DNA from: Clostridia bacterium
GTDB lineage: Bacteria; Bacillota; Clostridia; Oscillospirales; Acutalibacteraceae
Reading direction: 5' to 3'
Assembly (NCBI GenBank): GCA_017440965.1
Contig: JAFSGH010000045.1
Location: forward strand, 1 to 54,747
Length of the DNA stretch: 54,747 bases
Position numbers and translations under genes: made by a program. The notes under the pieces are model-generated. The model was not told where the DNA came from, ran no database searches, and saw only the letters and a list, made by a program, of their open reading frames with translations. Positions 8,316 through 16,946 of this stretch are shown in pieces. How positions within the stretch are numbered: the stretch's first letter is position 1; each line of letters begins with the position of its first letter.

Positions 8316-9427
8316 GCTTTTACCTCCTTCTTTCCGTGACGGAATTTAACGGAATATCTTATAAAGAATTCACAGCCGACAACGCAGAGAATAACAATAC
8401 CTACTACGATATCAGCAAACGAAGCGTTGAGCATACAGGTATCCGCAACCTTTGCGGCACCCATACGAAGAAAGCATATGACGCCTGTCATAAGCACCAT
8501 GATAAAGGGATTGAACTGACCGAGCCAGGATACCATAATTGCGGTAAAGCCCTGACCGCCTACAGTGTCGGTATTGATCGAATGGTCAGTACCTGCAACA
8601 AGAAGCATACCTGCAATACCGCAGACAGCACCTGATATTACCATAGTACGGATAATTACCTTCTTTACATTGATACCGATGTAACGGGCAGTATTCTGAC
8701 TTTCACCGACAACGGATATTTCGTAACCGTGCTTGCTGTACTTAAGATATACATACATAAGTACGGTAATAAGAGCAACAGTTATGATATTGACGAGGTA
8801 TCTGTTATTGCCGATAACGGGAAGATTACCCTCCGCTACAGGTTGGATAACATTGGAGCCGCCGCCTACGATATAAACATAATACGCAATTATCTGGGTT
8901 GCAATATAGTTCATCATAAGAGTAAAAAGCGTCTCATTTGTATTGAAAAGAGCCTTGAACACAGCGGGAATAAGTCCCCATACAGCACCTGTAACAACAC
9001 TTGCGACAATAACAACTACAAGTAATACGGGATATGAAAGAGTCTTTCCCAATTCTATCATACACACCATTGCGGCAAGACCGCCCATAAGAGCCTGTCC
9101 CTCTGCACCGCAGTTCCAGAATTTCATCTTAAAGGCGGGAGTAAGTGCAAGGGCAAGACAAAGAAGAATTGCTATCTCCTGAAGATATTTCCAGAGCATT
9201 ACCGTAGAGCCTGTTTCAATTCTTCCGAAAACTCCGCGGTACATAATTTCAAATGTATCAATGAGGCTTCTTTCCGTCAGCATCATTGAAAGACAGCCCA
9301 TAAGGAAAATTGATACGACGATGGTGCCTATACGGATCAGCCATGCCTTCCAGGAAGGCATATCGTCACGCTTTACGATGTGAACAAGAGGTTCACGGTG
9401 AGCCTTGACCTTTTTTGTATCAGCCAT
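8312..9427 (-). CDS. Nucleoside ABC transporter permease 1
   Basis: This is the first membrane subunit of the BMP-type nucleoside importer, resembling NupP. It has 371 residues, with a short basic cytoplasmic start and about ten hydrophobic segments. A loop with SVVGESQNTARYIGIN near 235 is the equivalent of the coupling helix. Two ATGs are possible. The one at 9427 is about eight bases from AAAGGAG and overlaps the end of the ATPase gene, whereas the first ATG abuts the ribosome site. The pair with the next permease forms the heterodimeric channel. Confidence 0.9.
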   Translation of the reverse strand: MADTKKVKAHREPLVHIVKRDDMPSWKAWLIRIGTIVVSIFLMGCLSMMLTERSLIDTFEIMYRGVFGRIETGSTVMLWKYLQEIAILLCLALALTPAFKMKFWNCGAEGQALMGGLAAMVCMIELGKTLSYPVLLVVVIVASVVTGAVWGLIPAVFKALFNTNETLFTLMMNYIATQIIAYYVYIVGGGSNVIQPVAEGNLPVIGNNRYLVNIITVALITVLMYVYLKYSKHGYEISVVGESQNTARYIGINVKKVIIRTMVISGAVCGIAGMLLVAGTDHSINTDTVGGQGFTAIMVSWLGQFNPFIMVLMTGVICFLRMGAAKVADTCMLNASFADIVVGIVILCVVGCEFFIRYSVKFRHGKKEVKA

Positions 9428-10964
9428 TGTCATTCTCCTTTCCGTCTGCCTTTGATTTTGTCATAAGAAGGCCTATTTCTTCCTTTGTGGTCATACGGGC
9501 ATCAACAATGCCCGTGATCTTACCTGAGCCTATGACCATAATTCTGTCGCAGAGCTCAACAAGAACATCAAGGTCCTCTCCGACAAAAATAATGGCAACA
9601 CCTTTTTCCTTCTGCTCATTGAGAAGGTTATAGATCATATATGAGGAATTGATATCAAGACCTCTTACGGGATATGCAACCATAAGAACGGTAGGCGAAG
9701 CGGCGATCTCTCTGCCCACAAGCACCTTCTGAACGTTACCGCCTGAAAGACGGCGCACGGGAGTAGTAGCACCGGGAGTCACGACCTCAAGATCGTGAAT
9801 TATCTTCATTGCAAGATCCTTGGGAGCCTTTCTCTGAAGGAACATTGAATGTCCCTTTGAGTAACTTCTGAGCATCATATTGTCAATGATATCCATATTT
9901 CCTACAAGTCCCATACCCAGTCTGTCCTCAGGCACGAATGAAAGACGGACACCCATTTCGCGTATTTGCACGGGAGTCTTGTCTCTGAGATTCTCTTTTT
10001 TATCCGTCTTGGGATCAATATAGAATATCTCACCTGATGAAAGATGCTGAAGACCTGCAATAGATTCCAGAAGCTCACGCTGTCCCGAGCCTGCAATACC
10101 TGCAATACCCAGTATCTCACCGCTTTTTGCAGTGAAGGAAACATTGTCAAGCACGGTAGCTCCCTGTCTGTCCATACAGGTGACACCGTTTACATAAAGA
10201 CGGTCTGTGCTGTTTTTAGGCTCGCTTCTTTCAATATTAAGCTCTATTTTCTTACCTACCATCATTTCGGTAAGCTCGCTCTCACTGGTCTCAGCAGTAT
10301 TAACTGTACCTACATACTCACCCTTTCTGAGAACAGATACTCTGTCCGAAAGAGAAAGAACCTCGTGAAGCTTATGAGTGATTATAATTATACACTTTCC
10401 GTCATCACGCATATTTCTGAGTATACTGAAGAGCTTTTCCGTCTCCTGAGGAGTAAGAACAGCCGTAGGCTCGTCAAGAATGAGAATATCGGCACCTCTG
10501 TAAAGCACCTTGATTATCTCAACAGTCTGCTTTTCGGAAACAGACATTGAATATATCTTCTTTTCAGCTGCAAGATCAAAGCCGTACTGCTCGCTGATCT
10601 TTCTTATCTCCCCTGTCGAGCGCTTAAGATCATATTTGCCGTTCTCAATACCGAGCACGATATTCTCAGCAGCAGTAAATACATCAACAAGCTTAAAATG
10701 CTGATGGATCATACCGATCTTATACTCAAAGGCATCCTTGGGAGAGGCAATAACAGCCTCCTTGCCGTCAACGAAGATCTGGCCCTCATCGGGAAAATAA
10801 ATACCCGAGATCATATTCATCAGCGTGGTCTTTCCGCTTCCGTTTTCTCCGAGAATGGAAAGAATCTCACCGCGGTACGCAGTAAGATTGACATTCTTAT
10901 TAGCGACAACTTTTCCGAAGCGCTTTGTGATATTCTTAAGTTCAATAGCCGGTTGTTTTGACAC
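9420..10964 (-). CDS. Nucleoside ABC transporter ATP-binding protein
   Basis: This is a fused double ATPase of the sugar/nucleoside (RbsA/NupO) type, 514 residues. The first half has Walker A GENGSGKT near 37 and LDEPTAVLTPQE, with a signature region SVSEKQ in place of a textbook LSGGQ. The second half has a degenerate nucleotide site (GIAGSGQRE) with LSGGNVQK, and YPVRGLD where most relatives have EPTRGLD. This asymmetry is normal for the family. A GTG start is chosen because GGGGG lies a few bases ahead of it; an in-frame TTG further up lies inside a hairpin arm. It energises the two permeases that follow. Confidence 0.9.
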   Translation of the reverse strand: MSKQPAIELKNITKRFGKVVANKNVNLTAYRGEILSILGENGSGKTTLMNMISGIYFPDEGQIFVDGKEAVIASPKDAFEYKIGMIHQHFKLVDVFTAAENIVLGIENGKYDLKRSTGEIRKISEQYGFDLAAEKKIYSMSVSEKQTVEIIKVLYRGADILILDEPTAVLTPQETEKLFSILRNMRDDGKCIIIITHKLHEVLSLSDRVSVLRKGEYVGTVNTAETSESELTEMMVGKKIELNIERSEPKNSTDRLYVNGVTCMDRQGATVLDNVSFTAKSGEILGIAGIAGSGQRELLESIAGLQHLSSGEIFYIDPKTDKKENLRDKTPVQIREMGVRLSFVPEDRLGMGLVGNMDIIDNMMLRSYSKGHSMFLQRKAPKDLAMKIIHDLEVVTPGATTPVRRLSGGNVQKVLVGREIAASPTVLMVAYPVRGLDINSSYMIYNLLNEQKEKGVAIIFVGEDLDVLVELCDRIMVIGSGKITGIVDARMTTKEEIGLLMTKSKADGKENDNG

Positions 10965-10991
10965 GTTGAACCCCCGTTCCTCTTTATTCTC

Positions 10992-11065
10992 AAGAAAAGG
11001 CTGCAACAAAAATTACAGCCTTTTCTTCAAAATCAGTCTAAGACGAGTTTCCCCGCCTTAGACTG
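10992..11065 (-). other. Paired intercistronic hairpins after bmp
   Basis: Two hairpins fill the gap between the binding-protein gene and the ATPase gene. 11034-11042 pairs with 11057-11065 (9 bp, perfect). 10992-11003 pairs with 11016-11027 (12 bp, perfect, 12-base loop). The second has a short T-rich 3' side but no long U-tract. Such structures often protect the abundant binding-protein mRNA or cause partial termination; that role is inferred. Confidence 0.6.
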
Positions 11066-11077
11066 TAAGATCAGAAA

Positions 11078-12319
11078 TTAATACTTTTCGTCAAGAAGAG
11101 TGATGCCGTCGATTCTGAGATCGAAATAGGGAGCAGCACGGAACTTGGACTCGTTGAATGCACCGTCAGCAATAGCCTCTGTATCGCCTGTGAAAGCTTC
11201 GTCAGTATCAACATCAGCAAGGTAAGAAGTAACTGCTTCGCCCTCTACTGTGAATGTAGATGTATCGAATACTTTGATGGAGCCGTCAAGGAGCTTGCCC
11301 TTAACCTCTTCAAGCTTAGCAACTGTGCCTTCAGCAGCAACAGCTGTGTTTACATCTGTAAGAACAACAGAGCCTGTGTCGATTGTACCTGTCCAGTCAA
11401 CAGCGATCTCCTCGCCCTTCTGTACGCATTCGATCATATACTTGAAGTAAGGAGTCCAGTTGATTCTGGAGGATACGATGAATGTGTTGGGACAAGCAGC
11501 AATTGTTGAGCCGTTGTAGGAAACGTTGGGAACACCTGCTGTTTCGCAAGCTGTGGGAGCGCCCATTGAGTCAGCGTGCTGGCTGATAAGTACGCAACCG
11601 CCGTTGATAAGAGCCTGAGCTGCTTCCTTTTCAAGCTGCTCGTCATACCATGAGCCTGTGAACTTAACGTCCATTGTAACTGTGGGGCAAACGCTCTTTG
11701 CGCCAAGATAGAAGGATGTATAACCGGAGATAACCTCAGCAAATGTGAAAGCACCTACGTAACCCATCTTAGCCTTGTCAGCAGTGATCTTGCCGTCAGC
11801 GATCATTTCGTTGAGCTTCATACCTGCAGCAACACCTGCAAGGAATCTGCCTTCGTAGATAGAAGCAAATGCGTTGTGGAAGTTCTTAAGACCTGCTGTG
11901 TGAGCCTGAGTACCTGTAGCGTGGCAGAACTCAACGTCTGTGTACTTCTTAGCAGCGTCAATAAGGAAGGATTCGTGACCGAAGGAGTCAGCGAAGATTA
12001 CGTTACAGCCGTCAACCTCAATAAGCTCAACAGCAGCATCGTAGCAGTCGTTTGACTCGGGGATCTGAGTCTTCTGAGCATATGCAATTCCTAATTCATC
12101 GCAAGCAGCCTTAGCAGCATCGATGAAGTTCTTGTCATATGTTGAGTTTTCGTCGTGAAGGAAGATAAAGCCTACTTTAACTTCTTTTAATTCACCGGCG
12201 GTAGTTGTTGTCTCACCGTTTGCAGCAGTTGTTTCTTCTGTATTGCCGCCGCAAGCAGCAAAAGCAACAACCATTGAAAGAGCGAGAACGAGAGCGAGTA
12301 CTTTGATTACTTTTTTCAC
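11078..12319 (-). CDS. BMP-family nucleoside-binding lipoprotein
   Basis: This is the extracellular substrate-binding protein of the importer, 413 residues, PF02608 (Bmp/PnrA/NupN) type. It has a basic start, a hydrophobic core and a lipobox ending AFAAC at about residue 22, followed by a Thr/Glu-rich linker. The mature domain begins VKVGFIFLHDENSTYD and contains GTQAHTAGLKN and the family block MGYVGAFTFAEVISGY. A TTG in frame lies 15 bases upstream, inside the ribosome site. The GTG at 12319 is preferred, with GGAGGA seven bases ahead. It lies directly downstream of xpt, which supports a purine nucleoside ligand. Confidence 0.92.
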   Translation of the reverse strand: MKKVIKVLALVLALSMVVAFAACGGNTEETTAANGETTTTAGELKEVKVGFIFLHDENSTYDKNFIDAAKAACDELGIAYAQKTQIPESNDCYDAAVELIEVDGCNVIFADSFGHESFLIDAAKKYTDVEFCHATGTQAHTAGLKNFHNAFASIYEGRFLAGVAAGMKLNEMIADGKITADKAKMGYVGAFTFAEVISGYTSFYLGAKSVCPTVTMDVKFTGSWYDEQLEKEAAQALINGGCVLISQHADSMGAPTACETAGVPNVSYNGSTIAACPNTFIVSSRINWTPYFKYMIECVQKGEEIAVDWTGTIDTGSVVLTDVNTAVAAEGTVAKLEEVKGKLLDGSIKVFDTSTFTVEGEAVTSYLADVDTDEAFTGDTEAIADGAFNESKFRAAPYFDLRIDGITLLDEKY

Positions 12320-12353
12320 TTTGGTTTCCTCCAATGTTTTTTATTATTCTTAA

Positions 12354-12932
12354 TCAACCGTCTTCTCTGAAGCTGATGGAATCATCAGTCATAGAATCAA
12401 CGATTGCTAAAGACTTGACATTGACTCCCGCATCACGGAGCTTCTTTCCTCCGTCCTGGAAGCCTTTTTCAATTGCAATTCCCACACCTGCAAGTGAAGC
12501 ACCAGCATCCTCTACTATCTTCTTAAGACCGAGAGCTGCCTGACCGTTTGCAAGAAAATCGTCTATAATAAGGATAGTATCATCTGAAGAGAGATACTTT
12601 CTTGAAACGGCTACAGTATAGCTTGTCCCCTTAGTAAAGGAAAAGACCTCAGCGGTATAACAGTCTGTGCCGATATTCTTGTGATGACCTTTTTTTGCAA
12701 ATACAACAGGCACATCAAAATACTGTGCCGCAAAACAGGCTATCGCAATTCCGGATGCTTCTACGGTGAGGATCTTTGTTATATTATATGATGAAAATAA
12801 TCTGTGGAATTCTTTTCCGAGCTCATTGAGAAGAGTTACATCAAGCTGATGATTGAGAAAGCTGTCTACCTTAAGGATGTTTCCGGGAAGCACAGTTCCG
12901 CAGGAAAGTATCTTTTCTTCAAGTAACTTCAT
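12354..12932 (-). CDS. xpt: Xanthine phosphoribosyltransferase
   Basis: This enzyme converts xanthine (often also other 6-oxopurines) and PRPP to XMP in purine salvage. It has 192 residues, the usual length for Xpt. The PRPP-binding loop is ILIIDDFLANGQAALG near 120-135, and the N terminus (MKLLEEKILSCGTVLPGNILKVDSFL region) is typical. A strong GGAGGGG precedes the ATG. It leads the operon with the nucleoside importer 35 bases downstream, a direct uptake-to-salvage link. No purine riboswitch could be recognised in its leader. Confidence 0.93.
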   Translation of the reverse strand: MKLLEEKILSCGTVLPGNILKVDSFLNHQLDVTLLNELGKEFHRLFSSYNITKILTVEASGIAIACFAAQYFDVPVVFAKKGHHKNIGTDCYTAEVFSFTKGTSYTVAVSRKYLSSDDTILIIDDFLANGQAALGLKKIVEDAGASLAGVGIAIEKGFQDGGKKLRDAGVNVKSLAIVDSMTDDSISFREDG

Positions 12933-12969
12933 AATAAACCCCTCCGATCAATAATCGAAAAACAATGAC

Positions 12970-12998
12970 AGTATACAGCAGAAAGCTATTTAAATCAA
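12970..12998 (-). promoter_or_regulatory. Promoter of xpt-nucleoside operon
   Basis: TTGATT (12998-12993), a 17-base spacer and TATACT (12975-12970) read on the minus strand. The start of transcription would be near 12963, giving a leader of about 30 bases. That is too short to hold a purine riboswitch. Confidence 0.8.
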
Positions 12999-13237
12999 GA
13001 AAATTTAAGCATATTTTTAACAATTCATAAACTTTTCTGCATTTTTGCCAATTTTCACCCTGTTTTAACAGTATTTAATTTGCAAAACAATCAAATTCTG
13101 TCTGCTTTTGTAGTGCAGAGCATAAAAATATTGCCTGCAGCCGTAAATTTTAAGTTAATTTTAAGTTTACACCCCGTTTTTAAAAATGTTACAAAATTGT
13201 AACATAAATATTGGTTAAAAATACAATTATTACAGTG
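12999..13237. promoter_or_regulatory. Divergent control region with tandem repeat and palindrome
   Basis: This A/T-rich gap lies between two divergent promoters. It holds an exact tandem 11-base direct repeat (AATTTTAAGTT twice, 13146-13167) and a 20-base palindrome (13186-13205, 9-bp arms TGTTACAA plus one flanking pair, 2-base centre). Eleven-base direct repeats are typical sites for OmpR/PhoB-type response regulators, and the palindrome suits a dimeric repressor or activator. Neither is assigned to a known regulator. Confidence 0.5.
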
Positions 13238-13266
13238 TTGACATTTATAAATGGCTAATTTAAAAT
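13238..13266 (+). promoter_or_regulatory. Promoter of dockerin protein gene
   Basis: A perfect TTGACA (13238-13243), a 17-base spacer and TAAAAT (13261-13266) lie about 60 bases before the ATG. This is one of the best sigma-A promoter matches in the window and suggests strong expression. Confidence 0.85.
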
Positions 13267-13328
13267 ATAACCATAATCAGTCGGTATGCCCGATAAAGGT
13301 TATAATTTTTTGAAAGGATGTTTTTCAG

Positions 13329-15509
13329 ATGAAAAAATCAAACAAAGTCATAGCACTTATCCTTGCTATGATGCTCGCATTCTCATCCTTACCGCTCATT
13401 GCCTCCGCAAGCGCAATCAAGGATGAAGTAAAGACTGTTGAAAGCCTCATTCAGCCTGAATCTCTCGCTGATCTCGTAAACTGGCTTTTAGCAAGTATCA
13501 ACAACAGAAAAGAAGAGATAACAGGTACTGTTCTCCGTCTTGTTTTCATGTTCATGAATGATGAATCTCTTAAAGCAAAGATCGGCGAAACAGATCTTAT
13601 GACTGCAACCGATGAACAGCTTGCAAAGATTCTTGTTGACTGGCTCAATGCAAATCTTCCCGAATGGACAAAGGATCTTCCTCAGGATATCCTTGATACA
13701 GTAAAGGTTCTTACACTCGGCAGAATCAGCATCAACCTCAAAACAGTAGACGGTGTTGTTTCCTCTCTTTATTCATTAGCAAACACAAATCTTTTCGGTG
13801 ACATCTCCGATCTTAAGGAAGATGCTCTTAAGAATGTTTCCGTAAGCAAGAGCGGCAACCTCGGTGTTGTTCATGCTCTCTTACAGTTCCTTGCAGATAA
13901 CCCTCAGTTCTTCCAGAAGACTCTCAAGGGCGAGCTCAATCTCGGCGGACTTAACGATATAGTTAAGAGCTTCTTTGATATCAATGCTGAAATCAAAAAG
14001 TTTATAAGCCCCGAAGCTATCAAGGCTATGCTTATTGATGCAGTCGAGCTTGACAGCGGTGCTCCCGATTATATGATCGGTGACGTTGAAGAGGACGGTG
14101 TTATCTCTTCCGGTGACGCAAGACTTATTCTCCGTTACGCCGTTGGTCTTGAGCCTGACCTCACAGCAAAGCAGATCGCTGCTGCAGAATGTGACGGCAA
14201 CACAGAAGCTATCAACTCCGGTGATGCTCGTATGGCTCTCCGTGTAGCAGTTAAGCTTGAAGAATTCCCTGAAATTACTATTGACTACAGCAAATTCACA
14301 GCTGATGAGATCCTTGCAGCAGCTTTCCTTAAGCTCCTCACAGGCAAATCTGCAATTGATCAGGCTGAAGCAAATGCAGTAATGCAGCTCAGCATTTATC
14401 AGTTCCTTGAAACATATGCAGGCGATATCTACGCAAACCTTCTCCTTGATCTCCTTAACAATGATGCAAGAACTGCTCTCACAGACCTTGCAAATAAGGA
14501 TACAACAGGCACGATCAAGAAGGTACTCAATCTTGAATACGAATTCAAGGAAGATACATTTGATGCTTACCTCGGTGCAGGTAAGGGCAATATGGTAGCT
14601 CAGCTCAACAACGCAGTTATCACTCTCCTTCAGGTAGTTCTTACCAAAGAAACATTTGATTCACTCGCACTTGAAACAGGCGACAATTCAAAGCTTAACG
14701 GCAACCTTACAAAGACCTTCCGTTTCGTTCTTCCTCTTATCAAGGATATTCCCGGTCTCGGCGTTGACCTTTCAGGCTTCACAACCACAGAGGTTCAGAA
14801 TAAGTCAGCAGAGGAGCTTGCAGTAGCAGTTCTCAAGCTCTTCTTCAAGGGCTGGTTCAAGCTTGATGATGCTAAGATGGCAGAAGTAAACAAGGCAAAG
14901 ACACTTGAGCAGCTTGCAGTTTATGCTGCTTACTATGCAGTATCCAACAAGGAATGGGTTCCCATGACAATCACAGCTGCAGATAAGGCTAAAAACATTG
15001 AAACACTTTCTGATGAAGCTTGCCTTGATCTCGTATTTGAAATAGGCATGGAAACAGCAGCAAAGGCACTTGATTATAATAAGGGAACAACTTATTATAC
15101 TCTTCCCGCAGGCTCAGAAAGCTGGACAGGCGCTGATTATCTTGATGATATCGTAGACTGGGCTCTCAACTTCATCAAGGGACTTCCCGCAGTAGCTGAT
15201 ACTCTTTCAATCGAAAGAGGTGTTACAGACGGTAACGGCGGCTTCTACAAGATCAATGTTATCCTCGATTCACTCTTTGATCTCTCATTCATCAAGGGCT
15301 GCGGTAAGGACGGCTTCACAGTTGATGTTGAAACAATGCTTATGGATAAGTTCCTCGGCAATCTCCTCGACTTTGATATTGAAGCTTCCGTTGCAATTCT
15401 TGCAGAAAATGAAGACGCTTCCATCTTCAATCAGAAGATCAATGAAGCTGCTATCAATCTTGTTGACGATCTTCTTACAGGTCTCTTTGAGGTTCCCGCA
15501 GTTGCATAA
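13329..15509 (+). CDS. Secreted protein with internal dockerin
   Basis: This 726-residue exported protein has a clear signal peptide (MKKSNK, hydrophobic core, cleavage likely after SASA near 29). Residues about 250-312 form a type I dockerin-like module: two copies ending GDARLILRYAVGLE and GDARMALRVAVKLE. The first has an EF-hand-like loop (GDVEEDGVISSGD). The second loop is less regular. On either side are long helical regions rich in Leu, Asp and Asn (about 30-245 and 320-726) with no domain I recognise and no catalytic motif. Dockerins bind cohesins on scaffoldins, so the protein may dock to a cell-surface complex. A dockerin in the middle rather than at an end is uncommon. It has its own promoter and terminator. 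Confidence 0.75.
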   Translation: MKKSNKVIALILAMMLAFSSLPLIASASAIKDEVKTVESLIQPESLADLVNWLLASINNRKEEITGTVLRLVFMFMNDESLKAKIGETDLMTATDEQLAKILVDWLNANLPEWTKDLPQDILDTVKVLTLGRISINLKTVDGVVSSLYSLANTNLFGDISDLKEDALKNVSVSKSGNLGVVHALLQFLADNPQFFQKTLKGELNLGGLNDIVKSFFDINAEIKKFISPEAIKAMLIDAVELDSGAPDYMIGDVEEDGVISSGDARLILRYAVGLEPDLTAKQIAAAECDGNTEAINSGDARMALRVAVKLEEFPEITIDYSKFTADEILAAAFLKLLTGKSAIDQAEANAVMQLSIYQFLETYAGDIYANLLLDLLNNDARTALTDLANKDTTGTIKKVLNLEYEFKEDTFDAYLGAGKGNMVAQLNNAVITLLQVVLTKETFDSLALETGDNSKLNGNLTKTFRFVLPLIKDIPGLGVDLSGFTTTEVQNKSAEELAVAVLKLFFKGWFKLDDAKMAEVNKAKTLEQLAVYAAYYAVSNKEWVPMTITAADKAKNIETLSDEACLDLVFEIGMETAAKALDYNKGTTYYTLPAGSESWTGADYLDDIVDWALNFIKGLPAVADTLSIERGVTDGNGGFYKINVILDSLFDLSFIKGCGKDGFTVDVETMLMDKFLGNLLDFDIEASVAILAENEDASIFNQKINEAAINLVDDLLTGLFEVPAVA

Positions 15510-15529
15510 TCAGAAAAAACATCTTTTCG

Positions 15530-15560
15530 GAGCAGTGGTTAACCCCACTGCTCTTTTTTT
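15530..15560 (+). terminator. Terminator of dockerin protein gene
   Basis: A perfect 9-bp stem (15530-15538 with 15545-15553), a 6-base loop and seven T residues lie 20 bases after the stop codon. Confidence 0.93.
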
Positions 15561-15686
15561 GCATTATAGAAATCACTTCCTGAAGGACAATGATCATATG
15601 GCCCTACGAATGAAAGCAAGCCTTTCTCGCAGACTGACTATTCGAACACAATCGCTGATGTGTATGACGAAGCCGTTTTTTTGCAC
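15561..15686. other. Unassigned intergenic stretch
   Basis: This is the remainder of a gap of about 330 bases between two convergent genes. I see no gene, promoter or structure here beyond the flanking terminators. Confidence 0.5.
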
Positions 15687-15729
15687 AAAAAAAATCGCCT
15701 GATACATAGCCGATTCAAAGTGTATCAGG
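15687..15729 (-). terminator. Second tandem terminator after lyase gene
   Basis: An 8-bp perfect stem (15698-15705 with 15722-15729) is followed on the minus strand by CGA and eight T residues (15694-15687). Its stem sequence (CCTGATAC/GTATCAGG) is nearly the same as that of the terminator at 15763-15810, so the two appear to be duplicated copies. Confidence 0.75.
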
Positions 15730-15762
15730 GGAAATAATTTTCATACAAAACCTGAAGCTTAC

Positions 15763-15810
15763 AAAAAAAACTCCCCCGATACTGCCTCAAAAAAAGGTCC
15801 GTATCAGGGG
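15763..15810 (-). terminator. First tandem terminator after lyase gene
   Basis: A 10-bp stem with one G-T pair (15773-15782 with 15801-15810) is followed on the minus strand by AG and eight T residues (15770-15763). It ends the sialic acid lyase-like gene. Confidence 0.85.
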
Positions 15811-15843
15811 AATTTATTTTTGTATTATTTTTTTCCTTATTGA

Positions 15844-16770
15844 TCAGCCTACCCAGGTTTTTACTGCGTTTTCAACAAGCTCTGCTGCCTTATCAACGAT
15901 GATTTCATCGCCCTCCATAAGGTTAAGCAGAGGCTCTCTTACACCGCCGAGCTCAAGGCCTGCTCTCTTTTTAAGCACAGCCTTTGCGATCGCGTACATA
16001 TTACCTTTACCTGAGCACAAGGTATAGATGATCTCATTAATATCATCCTGAAGCTTACCGGCATTGGCAAAGTCTCCTGCCTCAAGAAGACTGTTCAGCT
16101 TTACAAAAAGCTCGGGCATAACTGCATATGTACCGCCGATGCCGCCGTCAGCACCGATAAGTCTTCCGCCTACAAACTGCTCGTCGGGACCGTTGAATAC
16201 AACTATTTCACGGTTATTGAGCTTTGCCTGTCTCTTGAACATCTGAATGTCCTGAATGGGCATTGATGAATTCTTTACACCGATGACCTTGGGATTCTTA
16301 AGCATCTCATCAAACAATGCAAGAGTGAGCGAAACTCCCGCAAGCTGAGGAATGTTATAAATAACATAATCGGTATTGGGAGCAGCGGCAGAAATATCGT
16401 TCCAATACTTTGCAATTGCTCTTTCGGGAAGCTTGAAATAAATAGGCGGGATAGTTGCAATAGCATCAACACCGAGAGCCTCTGCGTGGCGTGCAAGCTC
16501 ACAGCTTTCTCTTGTATTATTGCAGGCAACATGTGCGATTATTGCAATTCTGCCCTTATTTGCCTCCATAACGGCTTCAAGGGTTTTCTTTCTCTCTTCA
16601 ACGGTAAGATAGATGCATTCACCTGAGGAGCCGCCTACATAAAGTCCGTTGACGCCCTTTTCAATAAGGAATTCTACAAGCTGCTTTGTGCCTTCAGCCG
16701 AGAAATCGCCGTTTTCATCATAGCAGGCATAAAATGCCGGGAATATACCATAGTATTTTTTCAGACTCAT
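15844..16770 (-). CDS. N-acetylneuraminate lyase-like aldolase
   Basis: This is a class I aldolase of the DapA/NanA superfamily, about 308 residues. The Schiff-base lysine is in VIGVKNSS near 165 and the catalytic Tyr is in YNIPQLAGV near 135. GLYVGGSSGE near 45 and YNIP-LAGV match N-acetylneuraminate lyases better than dihydrodipicolinate synthases, which usually have GTTGE. It probably splits N-acetylneuraminate to pyruvate and N-acetylmannosamine, but other 2-keto acid aldolases of this family cannot be excluded. The second ATG is preferred over one 18 bases upstream because only it has a purine-rich site ahead. No sialidase, transporter or nanE/nanK gene lies nearby, so it is a stand-alone unit. 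Confidence 0.75.
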   Translation of the reverse strand: MSLKKYYGIFPAFYACYDENGDFSAEGTKQLVEFLIEKGVNGLYVGGSSGECIYLTVEERKKTLEAVMEANKGRIAIIAHVACNNTRESCELARHAEALGVDAIATIPPIYFKLPERAIAKYWNDISAAAPNTDYVIYNIPQLAGVSLTLALFDEMLKNPKVIGVKNSSMPIQDIQMFKRQAKLNNREIVVFNGPDEQFVGGRLIGADGGIGGTYAVMPELFVKLNSLLEAGDFANAGKLQDDINEIIYTLCSGKGNMYAIAKAVLKKRAGLELGGVREPLLNLMEGDEIIVDKAAELVENAVKTWVG

Positions 16771-16892
16771 ATTGATTTCTTCTTTCATTACAAAAGTATT
16801 TTATTAACAAAAATATTATAAGCGATTTTTTTTCTTTTTGCAAGAATATAATGTTAACTTTTCCGGATTTTGAAAAATTTACATAAAATATA

Positions 16893-16934
16893 ACGGAAAA
16901 CCAAAGACCGTCGGAGCTGTTCTCTGACGGTCTT
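16893..16934 (-). terminator. Terminator of proS
   Basis: A 13-bp stem with one G-T pair (16904-16916 with 16922-16934) and a 5-base loop is followed on the minus strand by TGGTTTT. It lies just after the proS stop. Confidence 0.8.
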
Positions 16935-16946
16935 AAATAAACTATA

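Noticed and set aside
12933-13000. Purine riboswitch before xpt
   Set aside because: The leader from the predicted start is about 30 bases and has no three-way junction or conserved loops.
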